Shown here: positions 22,597 through 31,724 of the stretch, piece by piece | How positions within the stretch are numbered: the stretch's first letter is position 1 | Layout of the letters: every line of letters begins with the position of its first letter | Assembly: GCF_027568515.1 (NCBI RefSeq) | Contig: NZ_JANKZF010000031.1 | Coordinates: 1 to 38,072 of the forward strand | From: Arthrobacter sp. HY1533 | Lineage (GTDB): Bacteria > Actinomycetota > Actinomycetes > Actinomycetales > Micrococcaceae | Reading direction: 5' to 3' | Length of the DNA stretch: 38,072 nucleotides | Translations under genes and position numbers: made by a program | Notes under the pieces: model-generated | The model's input: the letters and a program-made list of their open reading frames with translations, nothing else | Told to the model about the DNA's origin: nothing | Database searches by the model: none

Positions 22597-23370
22597 TTAG
22601 CTCAGGGGTGGGCGCAGCACAGGCCAGCGGGCGCTGAGGTTGTCGCCCGAGGAGACCCCGCGCAGGCGCCGGCTGACCCAGGGGCCCACATACTCCCTGG
22701 TCCAGGCGGCGTTGTCTTTGAGGACTTCAGCGGTTGTCTTCATGGGGACCGGCGGCAGTTCGGGCATGGGGATGCGGACGGATTCACCGAGCTGCTCGAG
22801 TACGCGGTTGGCCATGTTGATGTGGCCGGGGGTGGACATGTGCATGCGGTCGACTCCCCACAGGCGCCAGTCGTTGTACTCGCGGAAGCGCCAGTAGTCC
22901 ACAAGTTCCGCGCCGTGGCCCTCCACGACCTCGCGGAGCAGTTCGTTGTAGACGGCGGTGCGGCCACGGATGCTGGCGAACACCTTGGAGGAGCTGGCGT
23001 CATAGCCCGTGAAGACGAGCAGGCGTGCGCCGGTGGAGGCGAGCTTGCCCAGGCCCTCGGAGTAGCGCCCGATCATGGCATCAATGTCCACCTTGGGGCG
23101 CAGGATGTCGTTGACGCCTGCATAGATGGTGACGAGGGTGGGCTGCAGCGCCACGGCCGCGTCGATCTGCTCTGCCAGGATCTGCTTCATCTTCTTGCCG
23201 CGGATGGCCAGGTTGGCGTAGCCCCAGGACTCTTCCGGGTGCGCCAGGGCGAGCTGTTCGGCGGCGCGGTCGGCCCAGCCGCGGACCTGGTTGGGCAGTG
23301 CCGGATCGGTGTCACCCAGGCCTTCGGTGAATGAGTCGCCCAATGCCACATATCGTGCCGAAAATTCCAC
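22597..23370 (-). CDS. SGNH/GDSL-type hydrolase
   Basis: 257 residues, GTG start with AAGGAGC upstream. Block I YVALGDSFTEG puts the nucleophile at S13, block III GVND includes N87, and block V gives D174-R-M-H177 (VDRMHMSTPGH) as the catalytic Asp-His pair. The enzyme is thus a complete SGNH esterase or lipase. No signal peptide is seen, so it acts in the cytoplasm. The natural ester is unknown. It is divergent from the MFS gene, with 82 bp to the mini-ORF. Confidence 0.93.
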   Translation of the reverse strand: MEFSARYVALGDSFTEGLGDTDPALPNQVRGWADRAAEQLALAHPEESWGYANLAIRGKKMKQILAEQIDAAVALQPTLVTIYAGVNDILRPKVDIDAMIGRYSEGLGKLASTGARLLVFTGYDASSSKVFASIRGRTAVYNELLREVVEGHGAELVDYWRFREYNDWRLWGVDRMHMSTPGHINMANRVLEQLGESVRIPMPELPPVPMKTTAEVLKDNAAWTREYVGPWVSRRLRGVSSGDNLSARWPVLRPPLS

Positions 23371-23440
23371 GCTTGCTCCTTGCCGCTTTCTTGGCCACTG
23401 ACAAAGCCAAATGTGGGCACTCGCTGCCCTGAACGTTAAT

Positions 23441-23446
23441 TAGGCT
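23441..23446 (+). promoter_or_regulatory. -10 box for the leaderless mini-ORF and MFS gene
   Basis: TAGGCT lies exactly 6 nt before ATG 23453, the same geometry seen at five other starts in the window. Confidence 0.5.
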
Positions 23447-23452
23447 AATACT

Positions 23453-23482
23453 ATGACTCCGTTCAATTCTTTCCCCGCGTGA
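23453..23482 (+). CDS. Leaderless mini-ORF (MTPFNSFPA) coupled to the MFS gene
   Basis: Nine codons and a stop: ATG lies 6 nt after a TAGGCT box, and the TGA overlaps the GTG start of the MFS gene (GTGA). Ribosomes loading on the leaderless ATG would end exactly at the MFS start and could re-initiate, which explains why the GTG lacks a ribosome site. The peptide itself need not have a function. It is short, so coincidence is possible. Confidence 0.45.
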   Translation: MTPFNSFPA

Positions 23483-24864
23483 ACTCCCCAGCCACGATCT
23501 GGGGCCGCGAGTACCGGGGAGCGACGCTGGGCTTCTTTGGCCTGGGCTTCATGGTTGCCTACTCGTTCGCAGCCGTCACGACCGCCATGCCACAGGCCGC
23601 CAGCGAACTCAACGGGCTGCCGCTCTACGGCCTGGCCTTTGGCATCACGATGGCCACCTCCGTCATTTCCATGACGCTGGCCGCGCTCTGGATCGACAGG
23701 TCAGGGCCGCAGATCCCATTGCTGACAGGTGTGGGCATCTATGTGGTGGGCATGCTCCTCTCCGCCTTCGCACCCACCATGGAACTGCTGGTTGCGGCCC
23801 GGGCCCTGACAGGTTTTGGCTCCGGGCTGGACAGCGTTGCCCTGTACGTCTGCATCGCCCGCGTATTCCCGGCTTATCTGCGCCCCAAAATGTTTGGTGC
23901 ACTGGCCATGGCCTGGCTGCTGCCCTCCATTGTTGGCCCGGCCCTCAGCGGCATTGTCACCGACCACTTTGGCTGGCGCTGGGTGTTTGGCACCGTCCCG
24001 GTCTTGGCACTTGTGGCCATGGCACTGGTGCTGCAGGGCACGCGGGGATCGGGAATGAACCGCCCCGTGGAGATTGCCGAAAGTTCGACGCCGGACACCC
24101 GCCGCCCCCTCTCCGCCCGCCCCTGGTGGAAGCCGGCCTGGGCCGTGGTCGCCTCGGCCTCCGTATTGCTGCTGGGCGATGCCAGCACCATGGACTCGCC
24201 GTGGTCGCTCCCTGAGCTGCTTGCCGCCGTCGCGCTTCTTGCAACAGCCATCAACATTCTGCTGCCCAGGGGCACATGGCGCGGCGCCAAGGGGCTGCCT
24301 TCGCTGATCTTGATGCGCGGCCTCATGGGCACCGCATTCACGATCGCCGATGTATACCTGCCGCTGTATATGATCGACCAGCGTGGCCTGCCTGCGTGGC
24401 TGGCCGGCTTGTCACTCACCGTTGGCGGCGTGACCTGGGCCGTTGGCGCGTGGCTGTCCGGGCGCGGGACGCTGCGGCCCAGGCAGCTGCTGCGCTGGGG
24501 CGCCGGCTTCATGGTGCTGGGCATGCTGATCGCCGCCCTGGTGCTGATTCCCGGCTGGCCCGTCTGGATTGCCTGGGTTGGCTGGGCCGCCGGCGGATTG
24601 GGCATTGGCCTGGCCTACCCAACCCAGTCGGTGCTGGTGCTGGGCGACTCGGCCCCGAGCGAGCAGGGCGCCAATGCCTCGGCCTTGCAGTTGAGCGAGA
24701 CCCTGCTGACGTCCACCATGCTGGCCGTTGTCGGTGCCGTGTTCGCCGCACTGCTGGCCTTCGGCGAGGCCGGCTACGTCATGGCGTTCGGCGTGGCCTG
24801 CGCCCTGGGACTGTGCACACTGCTGGTTTCGCGGAGGGCCGGGGCGCTGCCTTCGGCGGCCTAG
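23479..24864 (+). CDS. MFS transporter (drug/metabolite type)
   Basis: 461 residues with a GTG start overlapping the preceding mini-ORF. It has about 14 hydrophobic segments. The loop WIDRSGPQIPLLTG and the ARALTGFGSGLDSVALYV segment match the DHA-type branch of the major facilitator superfamily, as do PLYMIDQRGLPAWLAGLSLTV and GLAYPTQSVLVLGDSAP in the second half. Export of a drug-like or metabolic compound is likely; the substrate is unknown. It is convergent with the crotonase gene, one bp between stops, and no regulator is adjacent. Confidence 0.87.
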   Translation: MNSPATIWGREYRGATLGFFGLGFMVAYSFAAVTTAMPQAASELNGLPLYGLAFGITMATSVISMTLAALWIDRSGPQIPLLTGVGIYVVGMLLSAFAPTMELLVAARALTGFGSGLDSVALYVCIARVFPAYLRPKMFGALAMAWLLPSIVGPALSGIVTDHFGWRWVFGTVPVLALVAMALVLQGTRGSGMNRPVEIAESSTPDTRRPLSARPWWKPAWAVVASASVLLLGDASTMDSPWSLPELLAAVALLATAINILLPRGTWRGAKGLPSLILMRGLMGTAFTIADVYLPLYMIDQRGLPAWLAGLSLTVGGVTWAVGAWLSGRGTLRPRQLLRWGAGFMVLGMLIAALVLIPGWPVWIAWVGWAAGGLGIGLAYPTQSVLVLGDSAPSEQGANASALQLSETLLTSTMLAVVGAVFAALLAFGEAGYVMAFGVACALGLCTLLVSRRAGALPSAA

Positions 24865-24865
24865 G

Positions 24866-25642
24866 TTAGCTGCCGCTCCAGACGGGTTCGCGCTTTTCAA
24901 TGAATGCCCGGGCGCCCTCGGCAGCATCGCGCGAGGTGCGGATCGCGGACACGTGCTGCAGCTGTTGCGTGAACTTCTCGGCAACCGGCCAGTCGGCCGA
25001 ATTCACCATGACGGCCTTGGAAGCAGCCAGCGCGAGCGGGGCGTTTTTGGCAATGTCCGCAGCCAAGTCCAGGGCGGCATCAAGGGCCCTGCCCGGTTCC
25101 ACAAGCCGATTGACCAGATGCAACGTGGCGGCCTCGGCCGCCGGCAGCATGCGTCCGGTCAGGACCACCTCCATGGCGAGGTGGTAGGGAAGCCTTTGGG
25201 GCAGTCGGAGCAGCCCGCCGCCATTGGCCGTCAGGCCGCGCTTGACCTCGGGCAGGCCGAAGGATGCGTTGGCGGCCGCAACGATGAGGTCGCAGGCCAG
25301 CGCAATTTCAAAGCCACCGCCCAGCGCGTAGCCTTCCACGGCGGCGATGAGCGGCTTGCGCGGCGGGCTCTGGACGAGGCCGGCAAATCCGCGGGACGGG
25401 ACCACGGGGATCTCGCCGCGGGCAAAGCCCTTCAAATCCATGCCGGCGCAGAAGGTGCCCCCGGTTCCGGTGATGATGGCGACGCTGAGGGCGTCGTTGG
25501 CGTCGAAGTCTTCCAGGGCGCGTGCCAGTTCCTGCGCCAATTGCAGGGTCATGGCGTTCTTGGCCTGGGGCCGGTTCATGGTCAGGACCAGGACACGGCC
25601 GTGCGCCTGAACCAACAGGGGTGATTCGTCCAGATGAGACAA
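24866..25642 (-). CDS. Enoyl-CoA hydratase/isomerase (crotonase)
   Basis: 258 residues from TTG 25642, chosen because GAAAGG lies 9 bp upstream; a TTG at 25663 would add seven residues. Oxyanion-hole segments CAGMDLKG and YALGGGFEIAL are present, and both Glu residues of active hydratases align (E112 in GGFEIA, E132 in LPEVKRG). It should hydrate a 2-enoyl-CoA to 3-hydroxyacyl-CoA. It is the last gene of the nine-gene operon, 54 bp after the cytochrome b gene, and supplies the hydration step between the acyl-CoA dehydrogenase and the SDR. Confidence 0.92.
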   Translation of the reverse strand: MSHLDESPLLVQAHGRVLVLTMNRPQAKNAMTLQLAQELARALEDFDANDALSVAIITGTGGTFCAGMDLKGFARGEIPVVPSRGFAGLVQSPPRKPLIAAVEGYALGGGFEIALACDLIVAAANASFGLPEVKRGLTANGGGLLRLPQRLPYHLAMEVVLTGRMLPAAEAATLHLVNRLVEPGRALDAALDLAADIAKNAPLALAASKAVMVNSADWPVAEKFTQQLQHVSAIRTSRDAAEGARAFIEKREPVWSGS

Positions 25643-25696
25643 GTGTTTGTGCCTTTCAATCAAGTGGGTGCGTGGCGGCGTTCCCGGCGAATGCAG

Positions 25697-26626
25697 CTAC
25701 CGGCCCACCTTGCCGGTCAATGAGGCCACCGGGCCAAGGAACAGCGGACGGGCGGCAATCCAGCCCAAGGCCATGACCACGACGGACGCGGCGAAAAGCC
25801 AGAAACCCAGCCAACCGGCGTCGTCCCGGGCCGCGAACATGTGGTTGAGGTTTTTCAGGGCGCCGGTGGTCAGCACCAGCCCAACGTGCACGATGATGAA
25901 AACGACGAAGTAAACCATGACCGGGACATGGATGGCGCGTGCCAGCTCAATGGGGTACGCCTTGTTCAGGGCTGTGGTGTTCTTGGGCCAGACGGGCGAC
26001 ATCCGCAGCCCGGATGCGAGCGCCAGGGGCGCGGCCACAAAGACCGTCAGGAAGTAGGCCAACACCTGCAGGCTGTTGTAGTTGACCCAGCCGTTCTCAA
26101 GCGGCCAGTTGAAGGATGCGTACTGCAGCAGCGCAGACGCCGCGTTGGGAAAAATGTCCCAGCTGGTGGGCACGATGCGCATCCACTGCCCCGTGGCAAA
26201 CAGCATGATGAAAAAGATGACCCCGTTGAGCACCCAGAGCGCATCGAGGCTGAAGTGCAGCCACAGGTCCAGGCTGATCTTTTTTGGCGGGTTCTTGGTG
26301 CGCAGGACACCCTTGTTGTTGCGGGTCCAGTACGCCTTGGGTCGCGCCGTGGTGCGCACCAGCCAACCTGAGCGGATGATCAGCAGCATGAAAAAGGCGT
26401 TGAGGAAGTGTTGCCAGCCCAGCCAGGCCGGCAGCCCCACGGGTGCCGCGGCAGGCAATTCCGACTGGCCGGGGAATGCGGAGATGAAGTCCTGGACGGG
26501 CACGGTTCCGCGCAGCCACATGGCCGCCAGGACCAGCAGCACCACAACCACCAGCGCGGCCAGGGCAGTCCCGGCCCGCTTGAGCATCTTGTTTTGGGAC
26601 GAGGGTTTTGGTTTTGTCATAGTCAT
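25697..26626 (-). CDS. Membrane cytochrome b (b561/FdnI-like) protein
   Basis: 309 residues; start ATG 26626 or ATG 26620. About five or six hydrophobic segments carry four membrane-placed histidines, H73 (GWQHFLNAFF), H124 (LWLHFSL), H233 (RAIHVPV) and H247 (FIIVHVGL), the pattern of bis-heme b cytochromes such as formate dehydrogenase gamma. Such proteins pass electrons to or from the quinone pool. No molybdenum or FeS partner is adjacent; the genes before it encode ETF. I infer that it may accept electrons from this operon's ETF or dehydrogenase. Assignment to the cytochrome b superfamily is firm; the partner is not. Confidence 0.8.
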   Translation of the reverse strand: MTMTKPKPSSQNKMLKRAGTALAALVVVVLLVLAAMWLRGTVPVQDFISAFPGQSELPAAAPVGLPAWLGWQHFLNAFFMLLIIRSGWLVRTTARPKAYWTRNNKGVLRTKNPPKKISLDLWLHFSLDALWVLNGVIFFIMLFATGQWMRIVPTSWDIFPNAASALLQYASFNWPLENGWVNYNSLQVLAYFLTVFVAAPLALASGLRMSPVWPKNTTALNKAYPIELARAIHVPVMVYFVVFIIVHVGLVLTTGALKNLNHMFAARDDAGWLGFWLFAASVVVMALGWIAARPLFLGPVASLTGKVGR

Positions 26627-26686
26627 CTGGGCTACAAATTTCTTGGGCTAGGGTGCGTGGCGTCCGGGGACAGGGAGGCGGGGTGC

Positions 26687-27655
26687 CTAGGCGTTGGCCT
26701 TCAGCGACTCCATGAGCTGCGGCACCACAGTGAAGACGTCGCCCACAATGCCGAAGTCCGCGACCTCGAAGATGGGGGCGTCGGCATCCTTGTTGATGGC
26801 CACGATGGTCTTGGCGGTCTGCATTCCTGCACGGTGCTGGATGGCGCCGGAGATGCCCAAGGCAATGTAGAGCTTGGGTGAGACTGTGACGCCTGTCTGC
26901 CCGACCTGCGTGGAGTGGTCGGTGTACCCTGCGTCGACCGCGGCCCGTGAGGCGCCCACTGCGGCTCCGAGCACGTCTGCCAGTTCTTCCACCAGGGCAA
27001 ATTCCTCCCTGGAGCCCAGCCCGCGGCCTCCCGAGACAACCTTTTCCGCGCCGCGGAGGGCAGGGCGTCCCGAAGTTGTTGCAGCCTCGTCCACGGAATC
27101 GACAGTGCCGAAGCGTGCGGCGTCGGCAACCACGGCCACGCACGTCACCAGGGGTTCGGCCACCTCGGCGGCACGCTCGGCGATGCTGCCCTGGCGCAGG
27201 GTCACGATGCCCAACCCGCCCTCAATCACCGATTCGACGGTGTGCGCCCCACCAAACACCGAGTGCGTGGCAATGACGGTTCCGTTCTCGGAGCGGAGGT
27301 CGACGGCGTCGACCGCCAATGCCGCCGCAGCGCGGACGGCCAGGCGTCCGGCCACGTCGCGGCCCAACACGGAATGAGGGACGACGACGGCTGCCGGGGC
27401 GTGCGCTTGAACAGCCGAGGCGAGGGCTTCAAGTTCCGGCGCAGCCAACAGGCCAGCCTGGCTGGACTCGCCAACGTGCACGTACGCCGCGCCAAGGCGG
27501 CCCAGCTGCGCGGCAAGTACCGCTCCCTGGCCGGGCTGGGCGGCCACGACGGCCACGGGCGTCCCGAGCCGGGCAGCCGCCGCGAGCAGCTCCGCGGCGG
27601 TGTCTGCAATCCCGCCTGCCGGAGTGGTTTCAATCAGCGTCAGAATGTTTGACAT
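26687..27655 (-). CDS. etfA: Electron transfer flavoprotein, alpha subunit
   Basis: 322 residues, ATG with AAAGGA upstream. The C-terminal FAD domain is diagnostic: [37 protein letters not shown] and [28 protein letters not shown] also fits. The N-terminal half is the usual variable domain. It pairs with EtfB, whose gene ends 12 bp upstream, to carry electrons from acyl-CoA dehydrogenases to the respiratory chain. It has the normal FixB/EtfA length. No ETF-quinone oxidoreductase is encoded in the window. Confidence 0.97.
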   Translation of the reverse strand: MSNILTLIETTPAGGIADTAAELLAAAARLGTPVAVVAAQPGQGAVLAAQLGRLGAAYVHVGESSQAGLLAAPELEALASAVQAHAPAAVVVPHSVLGRDVAGRLAVRAAAALAVDAVDLRSENGTVIATHSVFGGAHTVESVIEGGLGIVTLRQGSIAERAAEVAEPLVTCVAVVADAARFGTVDSVDEAATTSGRPALRGAEKVVSGGRGLGSREEFALVEELADVLGAAVGASRAAVDAGYTDHSTQVGQTGVTVSPKLYIALGISGAIQHRAGMQTAKTIVAINKDADAPIFEVADFGIVGDVFTVVPQLMESLKANA

Positions 27656-27667
27656 GTCAGATCCTTT

Positions 27668-28444
27668 CTAGACCAGCCGGCCGGCGGTGAGGAAGTCTGC
27701 AAGCTGCTTGCCTGCATCGCCCTCGTCAACGATTTTGGTTCCCGCCTGGCGCGCCGGGCGGGCCAGGGTGGAGATGACCTGTGAACGGGCCATGCCGGGA
27801 AAGGCCGGGTCGATGCCAAGATCGCCCAATGTCATGACGGACAGCGGCTTGCGCTTGGCGGTCATGATGCCCTTGAAGTTGGGGAAGCGGGCCTCCGCGA
27901 CATGCTCAGTGACGGACACGACCGCCGGGAGGGCCGCACTGACTTGCATGGTTCCCTTTTCCACCCGCCGCTGTCCGCGGACGGTGCCGGGCGTGATGTC
28001 CAGGGAGCTCAGGCCGCCCAGGTGGGGCAGGCCAAGGTGTTCGGCCACCATGGCGGGCAGGACGCCGCCGCGGCCGTCGGTGGATTCATTGCCGCCCAGC
28101 AGCAAGTCAAAGCCTGTGTGCTTCGCGGCCGTGGCGAGCACGGCTGCGGTGCGGGCCAGGTCGGCCGCGGCCAGGGCATCGTCCTGGACGTGCACGGCCG
28201 AATCGGCGCCCATGGACAGGGCCTTGCGCAGCGCCTTGGTTGCCGAATCCGGCCCCATCAACACCACAACCACCTCGGTGCCCTTGTTCCTGTCCTTGTA
28301 GGCAAGGGCAACTTCCAGGGCGCGTTCGTTGATTTCGTCGGCGACATTTTCCCCGGACACCCGGTCGACGCGGCCGGTCTGCAGGTCCAGGCTGCGTTCC
28401 TCTTCGGTGTCTGGCACCTGCTTCACCAATACGGCGATCCTCAT
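27668..28444 (-). CDS. etfB: Electron transfer flavoprotein, beta subunit
   Basis: 258 residues, ATG with AGGAG upstream. MRIAVLVKQVPDTEE at the start and DLLLGGNESTDGRGGVLPAMVA in the middle are standard EtfB/FixA signatures; the latter region binds AMP. The operon order etfB-etfA is usual. The subunit provides the contact surface to the acyl-CoA dehydrogenase encoded three genes upstream. Confidence 0.97.
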   Translation of the reverse strand: MRIAVLVKQVPDTEEERSLDLQTGRVDRVSGENVADEINERALEVALAYKDRNKGTEVVVVLMGPDSATKALRKALSMGADSAVHVQDDALAAADLARTAAVLATAAKHTGFDLLLGGNESTDGRGGVLPAMVAEHLGLPHLGGLSSLDITPGTVRGQRRVEKGTMQVSAALPAVVSVTEHVAEARFPNFKGIMTAKRKPLSVMTLGDLGIDPAFPGMARSQVISTLARPARQAGTKIVDEGDAGKQLADFLTAGRLV

Positions 28445-28499
28445 GATGACTCCTAAATTTTTGATGTTTGCTGCTGTGCACTCGGCCGGAACCGCGCGG

Positions 28500-29663
28500 T
28501 CAGTTGGCGGAGAGCTGCAGGTTTTCGTAGATGGTTGCGTTGGCCATGCCGCCGCCTTCGCACATGGTCTGGAGGCCGTAACGGATGTTTTCCCGGACCA
28601 TGCGGTGCATCAGCGTGGTGGCCAGTCGCGCCCCGGAACCGCCCAGGGGGTGGCCAAGGGCAATGGCGCCGCCATCGGGGTTGACCGTGGCACGCTCGGC
28701 ACCGGTTTCCCGCAGCCAGGCACCGACCACGCTGGCGAAAGCCTCATTGACCTCGAAGGTGCCGATGTCGCCCAACGAGAGCCCGGCACGCTTGAGGGCC
28801 TTTGCCGTTGCCGGTGCGGGTGCCCCCAGCATGGCCACGGGGTCATCGCCCACCACTGTGGCGGTGTGGATGCGCACCAGCGGGGTCAGCCCCAGCTCGC
28901 GGGCCTTCTCACTCGTGGTGACGATCATGGCGCTGGAGCCGTCGGAGATTTGCGAGGAGTTTCCAGCCGTCATGAGCCCATTGGCCGAAAAAACCGGGTC
29001 AAGGCTGTTGAGCTTTTCCAGGGTGGACCCGCGTCGGATGCCCTCATCACGGGAGAAGATGCCTGCCGCGGTGGCCACGGGGACAACCTCGGCATCGAAA
29101 TGGCCGGCGTCCTGGGCCGCTGCGGCACGCATGTGGGATTCCAGGGCAAGTTCGTCGAGCCACCCGCGGGAGAGGCCATAACGTTCGGCCAGGATTTCCG
29201 CGCCGGTGCCCTGGTTCAGCTCCACTCCGCCGTAGCGGGCCAGCAGCTGTTCGCTGAAGGGGTCCCCCGGGCCGCCGCGCCGGGCCGTGCCCAGCGGGAT
29301 GCGGCTCATGTTTTCCACCCCGCCCGCCACGACGACGTCGTTCTGTCCGGACATGACGGTCGCCGCGGCAAAGTGGATGGCCTGCTGGCTGGATCCGCAC
29401 TGCCGCTCAATGGTGGTGCCCGGGACGCTCTCGGGCCATCCGGCGGACAGCACCGAGTTGCGGGCAATGTTGCTGGCCTGCTCGCCGGCCTGGCCAACGC
29501 AGCCCCACATCACATCGTCCACCAGGCCGGGGTCAATGCCGGCACGTTCCACGAGTGCATTCAGCACGGCGGCAGACAAGTCCACGGAATGAACCTCCGC
29601 GAGTGAGCCCCCGCGCCGGCCGATCGGGCTCCGGACAGCGGCGGCAATTACTGCATCACGCAT
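28500..29663 (-). CDS. Acetyl-CoA C-acyltransferase (thiolase)
   Basis: 387 residues, ATG with AAGGAG. The catalytic nucleophile C89 (RQCGSSQQA), H338 (LGHPLGGSGAR) and C368 (MCEGGGMANATIYE) are all in place. The MCEGGGxAN ending resembles the FadA5/FadA6-like actinobacterial branch used in degradation. It should cleave a 3-ketoacyl-CoA with coenzyme A, the last step of beta-oxidation. The gene lies between the SDR and etfB with short spacers. Confidence 0.95.
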   Translation of the reverse strand: MRDAVIAAAVRSPIGRRGGSLAEVHSVDLSAAVLNALVERAGIDPGLVDDVMWGCVGQAGEQASNIARNSVLSAGWPESVPGTTIERQCGSSQQAIHFAAATVMSGQNDVVVAGGVENMSRIPLGTARRGGPGDPFSEQLLARYGGVELNQGTGAEILAERYGLSRGWLDELALESHMRAAAAQDAGHFDAEVVPVATAAGIFSRDEGIRRGSTLEKLNSLDPVFSANGLMTAGNSSQISDGSSAMIVTTSEKARELGLTPLVRIHTATVVGDDPVAMLGAPAPATAKALKRAGLSLGDIGTFEVNEAFASVVGAWLRETGAERATVNPDGGAIALGHPLGGSGARLATTLMHRMVRENIRYGLQTMCEGGGMANATIYENLQLSAN

Positions 29664-29720
29664 TGTTGCTCCTTGCTTGGAATAATTCGTTTTCGGGGTG
29701 CACCTCAGTGGGCTGCGGCC

Positions 29721-30488
29721 CTACCGCGGGGCCATGCGGATGGCGCCGTCGATCCGGATGGTTTCACCGTTGAGCATGCCGTTGGAGATGATGTGCTCGG
29801 CCAGGCCGGCAAACTCATCGGGCTCGCCCAGGCGGCTCGGGTGCGGGATGCTGGCGGCGAGCGCCTCGACAATGTCGGGGCGGCCGCTCTCGGTCAGCAG
29901 CGGGGTGGCGAATGTGCCCGGGGCGATGGTGCACACGCGGATGCCCACCTTGGCCAGGTCGCGTGCGGCCGGCAGTGTCATGCCCACGATCCCGGCCTTG
30001 GCCGCGGCGTAGTTGATCTGGCCGATCTGGCCCTCATAGGCGGCGACGCTGGCGGTCAGCACGCACACGCCGCGGTCGCCGTCGAGCAATTCGTTCCTTG
30101 CCATCTGCTCGGCGGCGAAACGCAGGATGTTGAAGGTGCCCACCACGTTGAGGTTGATGATGTCGGCGAAGGAGGCAAGCGGCGTCACTGCGCCCTCGCG
30201 GTCCAGGATGCGCATGGGCTTGCCGCGGCCGGCACAGTGAACCAGTGCGCGCACCGGTGCGAACGCCGCAGCCTGGGCGAATCCTTCGCGGACCTGCTCT
30301 TCGCTTGTCACGTCAACGCCCACAAACTGGACGTTGTCCCCCAGCTCAGCTGCCCGCTCGGCACCCGGGGATCCGGGCAGGTCCATGATGGTGACTCGCG
30401 CCCCGGAGGCGGCGAGCCTCCTGGCGGTGGCCAGGCCCAGTCCGGAGGCGCCGCCCGTGACGACAGCGTGGATTCCTTCAATGCGCAT
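29721..30488 (-). CDS. SDR-family 3-hydroxyacyl-CoA dehydrogenase (type II-like)
   Basis: 255 residues from ATG 30488 (AAAGGAC upstream). The cofactor motif TGGASGLG is at 11-18, D36 (IMDLPG) suggests NAD preference, and the active site is S147, Y160, K164 (NYAAAKAG). The sequence resembles type II 3-hydroxyacyl-CoA dehydrogenases (HSD17B10-like), including NLNVVGTFNILR and APGTFATPLL. It fits the third step of beta-oxidation, which a FadB-type enzyme would otherwise perform; none is present here. Confidence 0.9.
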   Translation of the reverse strand: MRIEGIHAVVTGGASGLGLATARRLAASGARVTIMDLPGSPGAERAAELGDNVQFVGVDVTSEEQVREGFAQAAAFAPVRALVHCAGRGKPMRILDREGAVTPLASFADIINLNVVGTFNILRFAAEQMARNELLDGDRGVCVLTASVAAYEGQIGQINYAAAKAGIVGMTLPAARDLAKVGIRVCTIAPGTFATPLLTESGRPDIVEALAASIPHPSRLGEPDEFAGLAEHIISNGMLNGETIRIDGAIRMAPR

Positions 30489-30523
30489 GTGTATGTCCTT
30501 TGTGCTTGTGGCAGGTCGCGGTG

Positions 30524-31672
30524 TCAGAGGCCAAGTGACTTGGCGATGACAACCTTCATGACTTCGCTGGTGCCGCCGAAGATGCGGCTGACCCTGGCGT
30601 CGGCGTAGAGGCGGGAGATGGGGTACTCCCGCATGTAGCCGTAGCCGCCGTGCATCTGCAGGCACTGGTCAATGATTTTGCCCTGGGCCTCGGTCACGAA
30701 CAGCTTGACCTTGGCGGCGTCCGCCGGGGAGAGCTTGCCGGCGTCGAGCGCCACGACGGCCTGGTCGATCATGGCCTGCCCGGCGGCCAGGTTGGTGGCG
30801 CAGTCGGCCAGCACAAACTTCGTGTTCTGGAAGTGCGAGACGGGCTTGCCGAAGACCTTGCGTTCATTCACGTAGTCAATGGCCAGCTTGTGGGCGGCGG
30901 TGGCGGTGGCCTGTGCAGTGATGGCGATGGACAGGCGCTCCTGCGACAGGTTGTGGCCGAGCATGCTGAACGCCGCATCCACCTCGCCCAGCACGTTGGC
31001 GGCGGGGACGCGGACGTCCACGAAGGAGAGCTCGGCGGTGTCGGAGGAGCGCAGGCCCAGCTTTTCCAGCTTGCGGCCCTTGGTGAAGCCGGCCATTCCG
31101 TCCTCGACGACGAGCAGGGTCAGGCCGTGGCGGCGGTCGTCGCTGTCGGTGCTGGTGCGTGCCACCACAATGACGAGCTGGGCGTTGGTGCCGCCGGTGA
31201 TGAAGGTCTTGGAGCCGTTGAGGATGAAGTCGTCTCCGTCGCGGACGGCCGTGGTGGCCATGCCGGCCAGGTCGGAGCCGGTGCCGGGTTCGGTCATGGC
31301 GATGGAGGCCAGGAGGCTGCCGTCGGCAAATCCGGGGAACCAGCGCTGGCGCTGCTCTTCGTTGCAGTAGTCCAGGAAGTAGGGCAGGACCGTGTTGAGG
31401 TGGACCTGCAGCCCACCCAGTGAGCTGGCGGCGTAGCCGATTTCCTCGAAGGCGATCATGTTGAACAGGAAGCTGTCCATGCCGCCGCCGCCGTACTCCT
31501 CGGGAATTTGCAGGCCGTTGATGCCAATGTCCGCCGTGCGGCGGTAAACATCCATCGGAACCATTCCCTGGTCTTCCCACTTGTCCATGTTCGGGACCAC
31601 CTCGCTGTCGAGGAAGTCGCGGACAACCTCCCGGAAAGCCTGGTGGTCTTCGTTGAATATGGTGCGTTCCAT
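30524..31672 (-). CDS. Acyl-CoA dehydrogenase
   Basis: 382 residues, ATG with AAAAGGA. FAD/substrate motifs IAMTEPGTGSDLAGM (about 124-138) and HGGYGYMREYPISRLYADARV are typical. The usual catalytic Glu before GTSE is replaced: the sequence is IFGGTSEV (364-371, G366). A Glu is present at E245 (LSQERLS), where isovaleryl- and long-chain-type enzymes carry the base. This suggests a branched or long substrate rather than a short straight chain. It introduces the 2,3-double bond and should reduce EtfAB. It is the third gene of the operon. Confidence 0.94.
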   Translation of the reverse strand: MERTIFNEDHQAFREVVRDFLDSEVVPNMDKWEDQGMVPMDVYRRTADIGINGLQIPEEYGGGGMDSFLFNMIAFEEIGYAASSLGGLQVHLNTVLPYFLDYCNEEQRQRWFPGFADGSLLASIAMTEPGTGSDLAGMATTAVRDGDDFILNGSKTFITGGTNAQLVIVVARTSTDSDDRRHGLTLLVVEDGMAGFTKGRKLEKLGLRSSDTAELSFVDVRVPAANVLGEVDAAFSMLGHNLSQERLSIAITAQATATAAHKLAIDYVNERKVFGKPVSHFQNTKFVLADCATNLAAGQAMIDQAVVALDAGKLSPADAAKVKLFVTEAQGKIIDQCLQMHGGYGYMREYPISRLYADARVSRIFGGTSEVMKVVIAKSLGL

Positions 31673-31724
31673 GAAATGAATCCTTTTGGTGTCTTGGTGT
31701 AAACGTTGGTTTGGCGGTGGCGGA

